DNA of 34,040 nt from Blastococcus sp. TF02A-35. Lineage in GTDB: Bacteria; Actinomycetota; Actinomycetes; Mycobacteriales; Geodermatophilaceae. The notes beneath the pieces were generated by a model that saw only the letters and a list, made by a program, of their open reading frames with translations, was not told the DNA's origin and made no database searches. How positions within the stretch are numbered: the first letter of the stretch is position 1; each line of letters begins with the position of its first letter. This document shows positions 27,277 through 34,040 of this stretch, piece by piece. The stretch spans positions 1 through 34,040 of the forward strand of contig NZ_SPQP01000040.1 in NCBI RefSeq assembly GCF_004571075.1, given 5' to 3'. A program made the position numbers and the translations under genes.

Positions 27277-28077
27277 ATGGGCAGCAGCACGACCGGCGAG
27301 CACGGCGCCCGCGAGCCGCTGGACGACCCGTTCGTCCGCCAGGTCACCTGGCTGGTCGACGCCCACGGCGGTCGCGAGCAGCTGGCCCGGGCCTCGGGCA
27401 ACCGGGTCAGCCCGCGGACCCTGGACAACTGGTGCCGGGGCCGGTACCCGCGCAACGCCGTGACCGGCGCGGTGCGCGACCTCGACGCCTGGGCCCTGGA
27501 GAACGCCCCTGGCTACCCGGGGGCCGCCAGGGCCCCGCGGCTGGTCGAGACCTGCGGTCCCGCCGCCGCGCCGCCCGTCCCGGAGCGCCCCGCGGGGCCC
27601 GAGCCGGCACCGGCGCCCGCACCGGAGCCGGCCCCCGAGCCGGCAACGGCGCCGGCTCCCTGGTGGCGGCGCCGGTGGCCGGCGGTGGTCGCGGCCCTGC
27701 TCGTGCTGACCACCGGCGGCACCACGGCCGCCCTCCTGGTGCGCGACGGGGCCCCCGACCCGATCCCGCCGCTGCCGAGCACCGGTGACGGCCGACTGCG
27801 GCCGGAGACGACGGGCAGCCTCGGGGCGAACACCTTCGCCGACCCCCGCACGCTGCAGGGGCAGGGGCAGAAGATCCCGCCGGACACCACCGTCGAGGTC
27901 CGCTGCCGGTACTACGCGCCCAGCATCCCGAGCGTCACGCCCGACGGTTTCTGGTACCTCGTCGACTCCGGCGAGTGGGCCGGCCGCTGGTCGCCGGCCA
28001 ACTCGTTCATGAACGGCGACGTCAAGGGCGGCCGCACCCTGCACAACACCGACTTCGACGTCCCGGTCTGCCGCTAG
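27277..28077 (+). CDS. membrane-tethered HTH-like protein with extracytoplasmic Cys domain
   Basis: A 266-residue protein of unknown function with three parts. Residues 15-80 resemble a small DNA-binding fold (REQLARASGN, then SPRTLDNWCRGRYPRN). A Pro/Ala/Glu linker lies at 95-128, followed by one membrane helix at about 134-155. The outer domain (175-266) has VRCRYYAPSIPS, DGFWYLVDSGEWAG and SPANSFMNGD segments and two cysteines (C210, C265) that could form a disulfide. This outer domain recurs in actinobacterial membrane proteins. The layout suggests a one-component envelope sensor, but that is inference. ATG 27277 has GGGAG upstream. Confidence 0.75.
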   Translation: MGSSTTGEHGAREPLDDPFVRQVTWLVDAHGGREQLARASGNRVSPRTLDNWCRGRYPRNAVTGAVRDLDAWALENAPGYPGAARAPRLVETCGPAAAPPVPERPAGPEPAPAPAPEPAPEPATAPAPWWRRRWPAVVAALLVLTTGGTTAALLVRDGAPDPIPPLPSTGDGRLRPETTGSLGANTFADPRTLQGQGQKIPPDTTVEVRCRYYAPSIPSVTPDGFWYLVDSGEWAGRWSPANSFMNGDVKGGRTLHNTDFDVPVCR

Positions 28078-29165
28078 GGCCCGCCGGGGCGCCGCAGTCG
28101 CAGCCAGAGCAGCCCGCTGCCCACGGCGACGGCGAGGTACCCCGCACCCAGCCGCTGGGCGGGCATGCCGTCCCCGGCGAGCAGCAGGACCAGGCCGTCG
28201 AGCCCGGCGAGGCCGACACCGAGCACCGCCAGCAGCCTCGGGCGGGGCAGCATCGGGGGCCACGTCGCTCCCGCCGTCGGGAGGTCGCTGCCCAGGTCCG
28301 CGCGCTCGCGAGCACCGGACCGGCCCGCCCGCACGGGCAGGCCGGCCGCCGCCCACAGCCGGTCCAGCGCCTCCCGCGCCGCGGGCCCCGGGGCGAACCG
28401 CTCCGCGTGCAGCGACTGCACCACGGCCCCGCGGTCGTCGACCAGCTCGACGGCGTGCGGCCCGGTGCGCACCGCCGCGACAGCACCGCGCCCCTCGCCC
28501 ACCGGCAGCCAGCGCTCGACGCCGTCGCCCTCGCGGATGCCGACCTCCGGGCCGTGCGGGCGGCGGGCCAGGAGCACGCGGCGCGCGCCCCGGTCCGGCC
28601 GCACCACCGCCTCCGAGCCGCTGGTCAGCCGCTCGCCGAGCAGGCCGGTGGCCAGCGGCCCGGCGCCCGCGGCGAGCAGCACGACGAGCCCGAGGAGCCC
28701 GACCGCCGCCCACGTGCTGGAGCTGCCGCGGGCGACGCCCAGCACGTGCCCCACGGCGAAGGGGACGGCGCCGAGGACGGCGACCGCCGACTGCCACCCC
28801 GTCCAGCGCGGCAGCGCCCGCGCCACGGGGACCCGCACCGAGGCGAGGGTGGCGACCTCGTCCTCCCCCGCCGGCCGCACGTCCAGCCCCAGGACGTCCA
28901 CCAGGCGCTGGAGGCCGGTCCCGCGCAGCGGGCCGCCCCGCTCCGGCGGGGGCACCGCGCTCCACTCGGCCACCGGGACGACCACCAGCGGCGCGCCGGC
29001 GTCGTCGCCCACGACGAGCAGCGGCCCGGCCGTCCGCCGTCCGCCGACGGAGCGCGCCTCCCCGCCGGGGAACGTCCACGCCGTCGCCGGGCCACCCGGG
29101 CCGCGCCGCCACGTCGTCGTCCGGCCGTGCGGGGAGACCCGGTGCAGCCCGGTCCCGTCGGCCAC
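28074..29165 (-). CDS. membrane protein of unknown function, ftsY operon
   Basis: From GTG 29165 a 363-residue protein of no recognised family. Two hydrophobic helices around 125-170 and a C-terminal pair near 310-355 flank soluble segments rich in Val and Arg. Coding-like sequence without stops continues 27 codons upstream to a CTG (29244-29246) that overlaps the ftsY TGA as CTGA. The true start may therefore be CTG 29246, giving 390 residues. Its stop shares a CTAG with the convergent gene at 28077. Confidence 0.65.
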   Translation of the reverse strand: MADGTGLHRVSPHGRTTTWRRGPGGPATAWTFPGGEARSVGGRRTAGPLLVVGDDAGAPLVVVPVAEWSAVPPPERGGPLRGTGLQRLVDVLGLDVRPAGEDEVATLASVRVPVARALPRWTGWQSAVAVLGAVPFAVGHVLGVARGSSSTWAAVGLLGLVVLLAAGAGPLATGLLGERLTSGSEAVVRPDRGARRVLLARRPHGPEVGIREGDGVERWLPVGEGRGAVAAVRTGPHAVELVDDRGAVVQSLHAERFAPGPAAREALDRLWAAAGLPVRAGRSGARERADLGSDLPTAGATWPPMLPRPRLLAVLGVGLAGLDGLVLLLAGDGMPAQRLGAGYLAVAVGSGLLWLRLRRPGGP

Positions 29166-29242
29166 GAGCCGCGCCGTGCGCGTCGCCCAGCGGAAGGGCG
29201 GGGGCAGCGGCGCGGCCGGGACGACGACCCGCGCGGAGGCGC

Positions 29243-30430
29243 TCAGTCCTCGCCGCCCACGAGCCCCTCGGCGAAGGCGCGCGGCTCGAAGGGAGCCAGG
29301 TCGTCGGCGCCCTCGCCCAGTCCGATCAGCTTCACCGGGATGCCCAGCTCCTGCTGGACCCGGACCACGATGCCGCCCTTCGCGGTGCCGTCGAGCTTGG
29401 TGAGCACGACGCCCGTGACGGTGACGGCCTCGGTGAAGACGCGGGCCTGGACGACGCCGTTCTGCCCGGTCGTCGCGTCGAGCACGAGCAGCACCTCGGT
29501 GACCGGCGACTGCTTCTCGACGACGCGCTTCACCTTGCCCAGCTCGTCCATGAGCCCCGACTTCGTGTGCAGCCGGCCGGCGGTGTCGACGACGACGGTG
29601 TCGACCTCGGCCTCGACGCCGGTGCGCACCGCCTCGAAGGCCACCGCCGCCGGGTCACCGCCCTCGCGGCCGCGCACGGTGAGGACGCCGACGCGCTCCC
29701 CCCAGGTCTCCAGCTGGTCCGCGGCGGCGGCGCGGAAGGTGTCGGCCGCGCCCAGGACCACGCTCTTGCCGTCGCCGACGAGCACCCGGGCCAGCTTGCC
29801 CACGGTCGTCGTCTTGCCGGCCCCGTTGACGCCGACGACCAGGACCACGCCGGGACGCCCCTCGTGCCGGTCGGTGCCGAGCGTGCGGTCGAGGTCCGGC
29901 CCGAGGACGGCGGTCAGCTCGTCCACCAGCAGCTCGCGCAGCTGGGTGCCGGAGGCGGTGGCGAGCACCATCGACTGGGTGCGCAGCCGCTCGACGATCT
30001 GCGTGGTCGCCGCGATGCCGACGTCGGCGGCGAGGAGGGTCTCCTCGACCTCCTCCCAGTCGTCCTCGGTCAGCTTCTCGCGCGCGAGGACCGTGAGCAG
30101 GCCGCGCCCCAGCGAGGACTGCGAGCGGGCCAGCCGCGAGCGCAGCCGCACCAGCCGGCCGGCCGACGGTGGCGGGGTGTCGAAGACCAGGCCCGGCTCG
30201 GGCTGGGCCGGGGGCAGCTCCACCGTCGGCGGGGCGTCGGGCACGACCGCGTCCGGCTGGTCCGGGGTCGGGACGGGAGCCGGCGGCGTGGGCCGCGGGC
30301 GGGTCAGCGTGGTGCCGGCCGCGGCGTCGTCCTCCAGGCGCATCGTCCGCCGTCCGCGGCCGACGAGGAGGCTGACCCCGGTGATCAGCGCGATGACCAG
30401 GATCCCGATCGCGATCAGCACGAATTCCAT
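29243..30430 (-). CDS. ftsY: signal recognition particle receptor FtsY
   Basis: A 395-residue SRP receptor GTPase that takes Ffh-ribosome complexes to the translocon. Unlike E. coli FtsY, the N-terminus has one real membrane helix (about 3-24). An acidic Pro-rich linker (about 35-110) and the NG domain follow: P-loop GVNGAGKTTT near 200, DTFRAAAADQL, DTAGRLHTKSGLM and TKLDGTAKGG. ATG 30430 is chosen because MEFVLIAIGI is the usual actinobacterial opening. The upstream gene is the divergent phosphatase. Confidence 0.96.
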   Translation of the reverse strand: MEFVLIAIGILVIALITGVSLLVGRGRRTMRLEDDAAAGTTLTRPRPTPPAPVPTPDQPDAVVPDAPPTVELPPAQPEPGLVFDTPPPSAGRLVRLRSRLARSQSSLGRGLLTVLAREKLTEDDWEEVEETLLAADVGIAATTQIVERLRTQSMVLATASGTQLRELLVDELTAVLGPDLDRTLGTDRHEGRPGVVLVVGVNGAGKTTTVGKLARVLVGDGKSVVLGAADTFRAAAADQLETWGERVGVLTVRGREGGDPAAVAFEAVRTGVEAEVDTVVVDTAGRLHTKSGLMDELGKVKRVVEKQSPVTEVLLVLDATTGQNGVVQARVFTEAVTVTGVVLTKLDGTAKGGIVVRVQQELGIPVKLIGLGEGADDLAPFEPRAFAEGLVGGED

Positions 30431-30505
30431 GCCCGCGAGTCTCTCAGCCGCCCGCCCGCGATGACGGGCAGGACCGCTCACAGGCGGGTACGGAAGGGTG
30501 TGGGC

Positions 30506-32173
30506 ATGCCGCACCCCGACCCGTCAGCCCCCGCCCTCCTGCTCGGGCCCCTGCTGCGGCACGTCGACCCCGTCTCCGCGACGATCTGGGTGGAGGTCGA
30601 CCGGCCCTGCGAGGTCACCGTCCTCGACCGCCGGGCCCGCACCTTCTCCGTCGCCGGGCACCACTACGCGCTCGTCGTCGTGGAGGACCTGGAGCCGGGC
30701 AGCACGACCCCGTACGAGGTGCACCTGGACGGCGTCCGCGTCTGGCCGCCCGAGGGCTCCGCCTTCCCGCCCAGCCGGATCCGGACCGCCGGCGGGCCCG
30801 GCCCCTTCCGGCTGGCCTTCGGCTCCTGCCGCTACGCCAGCCCGCGCACGGTGCACCGCTCCGAGGGCGTGCCGCCCGACGCCCTGGACCGCTACGCCGT
30901 GCACGTGGCGGAGCTGCCGGAGGACCGCTGGCCCGACGCCCTGGTCCTCCTCGGCGACCAGGTCTACGCCGACGAGATCACCGACTCCATGCGCGAGCAG
31001 TTCGCCGCCCGCCGCGACCTCGACGTGGCGCCGGGCGCCCAGGCGGCGGACTTCGAGGAGTACTCCCGGCTCTACGCCGAGTCCTGGACCGACGCCGAGG
31101 TGCGCTGGCTGCTCTCGACCATCCCGTCGTCGATGATCTTCGACGACCACGAGATGATCGACGACTGGAACACCTCGGCGGCCTGGCGGGCGGAGGTGAC
31201 CGGGCAGGGCTGGTGGGCCGAGCGGATCTCCGGCGGCCTGGTCAGCTACTGGGTCTACCAGCACCTGGGCAACCTCAGCCCCCAGGAGCTGGCGGAGAAC
31301 GAGACGTGGCAGGCCGTGCAGGCGCTCCCCGACGGCCGGGTGGACGCCGAGCCCCTGCTGCGGGACATGGCCCGGCGGGCCGACGCCGAGCCCGCGGGGG
31401 TCCGCTGGAGCTACGTGCGGCACTGGGGCGATGCCCGCATGGTCATGGTCGACAGCCGCGCGGGCCGGGTGCTCGAGGAGCCCGCGCGGCGGATGCTCGA
31501 CGACGCCGAGTTCGAGTGGGTCGAGGCCGCCATGCGCCGGGCGGTCGAGGACGGCGTCGAGCACCTCGTCGTCGGCACCTCCCTGCCCTGGCTCCTCCCC
31601 CACGCCATCCACTCCATCGAGCGCTGGAACGAGACGCTCGCGGTGCGCCACCACGGCCGGCGCCGCGGACGGCTGGCGGAGAAGCTGCGCCAGGCCGCCG
31701 ACCTCGAGCACTGGGCGGCGTTCGGCGACTCCTTCGAGCGCCTGGGCCGCGCGCTGCTCGCGGTGGCCCGTGGCGAGCACGGCCGGGCACCGGCGACCGC
31801 GCTGGTGCTCTCCGGCGACGTCCACCACGCCTACGCCGCCGAGCTCGTCCGGCCCGGCGGCCTCACCTCGCGGATGCACCAGCTGACCGTCTCCCCGCTG
31901 CACAACCAGGCGCCGCACCCGATCCGGGTCGGCTTCCGCATCGGCTGGAGCCGGTCGGCGCGGCGGTTCGGGGAGCGGCTGGCGCGGCTCGTGCGGGCGG
32001 CGCCCTCGCAGCTGCAGTGGGAGAAGCAGGCGGGGCCGTTCTTCGGCAACCAGGTGGGCGAGCTCGTGCTGGACGGCCGCGAGGCCCGCTTCGTCCTGTC
32101 GGTGACCGGGGAGGCCGGCGTCGACGACGCCCGGCTGGTGCAGGTGCTGGACATGCCGCTGTCGGATGCCTGA
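30506..32173 (+). CDS. PhoD-like alkaline phosphatase/phosphodiesterase family protein
   Basis: A 555-residue metallophosphatase of the PhoD-like family. An N-terminal beta-sandwich (about 15-100) precedes the core: FGSCRYAS, GDQVYAD at 150-156 (metal-binding Asp), FDDHEMIDDW at 212-221 and SGDVHHAY at 436-443. No signal peptide or Tat motif is seen, so it is probably cytoplasmic, unlike secreted PhoD. Substrate unknown. ATG 30506 has a GGAAGG-like site upstream. The next gene follows in 12 bp, so the two are probably cotranscribed. Confidence 0.88.
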   Translation: MPHPDPSAPALLLGPLLRHVDPVSATIWVEVDRPCEVTVLDRRARTFSVAGHHYALVVVEDLEPGSTTPYEVHLDGVRVWPPEGSAFPPSRIRTAGGPGPFRLAFGSCRYASPRTVHRSEGVPPDALDRYAVHVAELPEDRWPDALVLLGDQVYADEITDSMREQFAARRDLDVAPGAQAADFEEYSRLYAESWTDAEVRWLLSTIPSSMIFDDHEMIDDWNTSAAWRAEVTGQGWWAERISGGLVSYWVYQHLGNLSPQELAENETWQAVQALPDGRVDAEPLLRDMARRADAEPAGVRWSYVRHWGDARMVMVDSRAGRVLEEPARRMLDDAEFEWVEAAMRRAVEDGVEHLVVGTSLPWLLPHAIHSIERWNETLAVRHHGRRRGRLAEKLRQAADLEHWAAFGDSFERLGRALLAVARGEHGRAPATALVLSGDVHHAYAAELVRPGGLTSRMHQLTVSPLHNQAPHPIRVGFRIGWSRSARRFGERLARLVRAAPSQLQWEKQAGPFFGNQVGELVLDGREARFVLSVTGEAGVDDARLVQVLDMPLSDA

Positions 32174-32185
32174 GAAGGTGGAGGG

Positions 32186-32998
32186 GTGACGAAGCCGGCC
32201 CCCGGTCCCGACCAGCCACCGATCCCCGTGCGCCTGGTCACCTTCAACACCCACCACGGCGTGGGCGAGGACGACCGGCACGACCTGCCGCGGCTGGCCA
32301 AGCTCCTGGCCTCGGTCGACGCCGACATCATCTGCCTGCAGGAGGTCGACCGCCGGTTCGGTCCCCGCAGCGAGGACGTGGACCAGGCGCTGCTGCTCTC
32401 CCGCGCCCTGGACATGCAGCTGGCCTGGGGCCCGGCCATCGACCGGGGCGAGGAGGACCGGCGGCCCGGCGACGAGCCGCGCCGCCAGTACGGCAACGCG
32501 CTGCTGTCCCGGCTGCCGATCCTGATCAGCGACGTGCACCGGCTGCCCGGGAGCGGCGAGCCGCGCAGCGCGCTGCGGACGATGGTCGAGCTCGACGGCG
32601 GGGCGCTCTGGGTGACCGCCACCCACCTGACCACCCGCTCCGCCGAGGAGCGGGCCGCGCAGGTGTCTGCCCTGGCCGGGCTGCACACCGAGCCGATGGA
32701 CACCGGCGTCCTGGTCGGCGACTTCAACACCGGGCCCGACGCCCCCGAGCTGGACGTGCTCCGGCAGCGGTTCACCGACGCCTGGCACCTGGCCCGGGCG
32801 CGGGACGACCAGGCCGGCTGGCGGTTCTGGCAGTCCGAGGCGGGCAACACCCACCCCGCCCGCTCGCCGCACCGCCGGATCGACCAGGTGTGGGTGTCCG
32901 CGGGGGTCGCCGTCGCCGGCGCCTACGTGCTGGACGCCGAGGGCGCGTCGGACCACCTGCCGGTCGTCGTCGACCTCGAGGTCCGCAGCGGCGTCTGA
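32186..32998 (+). CDS. endonuclease/exonuclease/phosphatase family protein
   Basis: A 270-residue member of the DNase I-like EEP superfamily. The catalytic and metal sites are present: N21 in LVTFNTHHG, E53 in CLQEVDRR, THLTTRS near 150, GDFNTGPD near 178 and the terminal SDHLPVVVDL His. Family members cleave DNA, phosphoinositides or sphingomyelin, and the sequence does not decide among them. No signal peptide. It probably forms a two-gene unit with the PhoD-like gene and converges on smc six bases away. Confidence 0.87.
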   Translation: MTKPAPGPDQPPIPVRLVTFNTHHGVGEDDRHDLPRLAKLLASVDADIICLQEVDRRFGPRSEDVDQALLLSRALDMQLAWGPAIDRGEEDRRPGDEPRRQYGNALLSRLPILISDVHRLPGSGEPRSALRTMVELDGGALWVTATHLTTRSAEERAAQVSALAGLHTEPMDTGVLVGDFNTGPDAPELDVLRQRFTDAWHLARARDDQAGWRFWQSEAGNTHPARSPHRRIDQVWVSAGVAVAGAYVLDAEGASDHLPVVVDLEVRSGV

Positions 32999-33004
32999 CC
33001 GACC

Positions 33005-34040
33005 TCAGGCGGTCTCGAGCTCGCGCAGCCGCTGGCTGATGACGCCGGTGATGCCGTCGCCGCGCATGCTCACGCCGTAGAGGGCGTCGGCGATCTCCAT
33101 CGTCCGCTTCTGGTGCGTGATGATGATCAGCTGCGAGGTGGAGCGCAGCTGCTCGACCAGCACCAGCAGGCGGCCGAGGTTGACGTCGTCCAGGGCCGCC
33201 TCGACCTCGTCGAGCACGTAGAAGGGCGACGGCCGGGCGCGGAAGATCGCCACGAGCAGCGCCACGGCGGTCAGCGAGCGCTCGCCGCCGGAGAGCAGCG
33301 ACAGCCGCTTGACCTTCTTCCCCGGCGGGCGGGCCTCGACCTCGACGCCGGTGGTCAGCATGTTCTCGGGGTCGGTCAGCACCAGCCGGCCGGCGCCGCC
33401 CGGGAAGAGGGTGGCGAAGACCTGCTCGAACTCGCGGGCCACGTCCGCGTACGCCGAGGCGAAGACGTCGTGAATGCGCCCGTCCACCTCGCGGACGACG
33501 GTGAGCAGGTCCTTGCGGGTGCTCTTGAGGTCCTCCAGCTGGGTGGCGAGGAAGGTGTGCCGCTCCTCCAGCGCCGCGAACTCCTCGAGCGCCAGCGGGT
33601 TGACCTTGCCGAGGGTGGCGAGGTCGCGCTCGGCCCGGGCCACCCGCCGCTCCTGCACCGCCCGCTCGTAGGGCACCGGGTCCGGCGCCGGCTCCCCCGC
33701 CGCCTCGGCCTCGGCCACCTGCGCCGGCGAGGGCGGGACCGGCGCGGTGGGGCCGTACTCGCCGAGCAGGGTGGGCAGGTCCACGCCGAACTCCTCGGCC
33801 GCCCGCCCCTCCAGCGACTCGATGCGGTAGCGCTGCTCGGTGCGCGCCACCTCGTCTCGGTGCACCTCGTCGGTGAGCCGGTCGAGCTCGGCGGTGGCCG
33901 CGCGCACCCGGCTGCGGACCTCGAGCAGCTCGGCCTCGAACCCGCTGCGCGCCGACGCCAGGGCGTCGCGCTCGGCCGCGGCGCGGGCCAGCGACGACTG
34001 GAGCGCGGTGACCGCCGCGTCCGCGTCGGCGCGCACCGCC
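33005..34040 (-). CDS. smc: chromosome segregation protein SMC, C-terminal part (5' cut by window edge)
   Basis: About 345 residues of the C-terminal end of SMC, the condensin ATPase. The distal coiled coil (Glu/Arg/Leu-rich, entering at the window edge) leads into the head: [13 protein letters not shown], the ABC signature [18 protein letters not shown], Walker [16 protein letters not shown] and [12 protein letters not shown]. The N-terminal Walker A half and hinge are outside the window. smc lies upstream of ftsY in actinobacteria, as here, although plus-strand genes separate them. Confidence 0.95.
   Translation of the reverse strand, partial: AVRADADAAVTALQSSLARAAAERDALASARSGFEAELLEVRSRVRAATAELDRLTDEVHRDEVARTEQRYRIESLEGRAAEEFGVDLPTLLGEYGPTAPVPPSPAQVAEAEAAGEPAPDPVPYERAVQERRVARAERDLATLGKVNPLALEEFAALEERHTFLATQLEDLKSTRKDLLTVVREVDGRIHDVFASAYADVAREFEQVFATLFPGGAGRLVLTDPENMLTTGVEVEARPPGKKVKRLSLLSGGERSLTAVALLVAIFRARPSPFYVLDEVEAALDDVNLGRLLVLVEQLRSTSQLIIITHQKRTMEIADALYGVSMRGDGITGVISQRLRELETA

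Overview
The window is very GC-rich actinobacterial chromosome. Gene content and order (smc, ftsY, amtB-glnK-glnD, ffh, rpsP-KH-rimM-trmD, rplS, lepB, rnhB, DUF2469, yraN, comM, dprA, xerC, whiG/fliA-type sigma factor) match the conserved actinobacterial core block. A Geodermatophilaceae-like host (Blastococcus, Geodermatophilus, Modestobacter) is my inference from protein flavour; no 16S or tRNA gene was seen. Most genes lie on the minus strand, with GTG starts and 4-bp GTGA/ATGA stop-start overlaps that mark translationally coupled operons.

Layout: 1-398 is mobile-element debris: the 3' end of an IS3-family transposase abuts a truncated DUF4440-like gene. 451-680 is an unusual array of seven imperfect direct repeats. 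689-9163 runs (minus strand) lepB, an atypical NarL/LuxR regulator, rnhB, DUF2469, yraN, comM, dprA, xerC and a FliA/WhiG sigma factor. 9309-11815 is the rpsP-KH-rimM-trmD-NUDIX translation operon, followed by rplS with a highly structured leader. 11970-13080 holds a plus-strand VOC protein, a cysteine-rich gene broken by one nonsense codon, and an RraB-like gene. proS follows.

14857-16860 is a gene-poor accessory island. It contains a decayed Rhs/YD-repeat toxin C-terminus with two 1-bp frameshifts, a translationally coupled three-helix membrane ORF that looks like its immunity partner, and an unknown ORF that may be an orphan immunity gene. 16925-20085 is the ffh/amidohydrolase block and a small zinc-ribbon protein. 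20169-24310 is the nitrogen operon amtB-glnK-glnD. It has a GlnR-like double box upstream and a 16-bp perfect hairpin between glnK and glnD. 24546-27082 (plus) is an ECF-type nickel/cobalt transporter (CbiM, PDGLE-type N subunit, CbiQ, CbiO) preceded by a textbook Nur-type nickel box. 27277-28077 is a membrane-tethered HTH-like protein. 28074-30430 is ftsY plus a membrane protein that may start at CTG. 30506-32998 (plus) holds a PhoD-like phosphatase and an endonuclease/exonuclease/phosphatase-family protein. The 3' part of smc closes the window.

Functionally the core genes serve protein export (SRP, FtsY, signal peptidase), ribosome and tRNA maturation, DNA uptake and processing (DprA, ComM, RNase HII, XerC, SMC), nitrogen sensing and metal uptake. 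The best candidates for something new are the phased repeat array downstream of the sigma factor, the decayed Rhs toxin/immunity island, the receiver with a Glu at the phospho-acceptor position, and the structured rplS leader.
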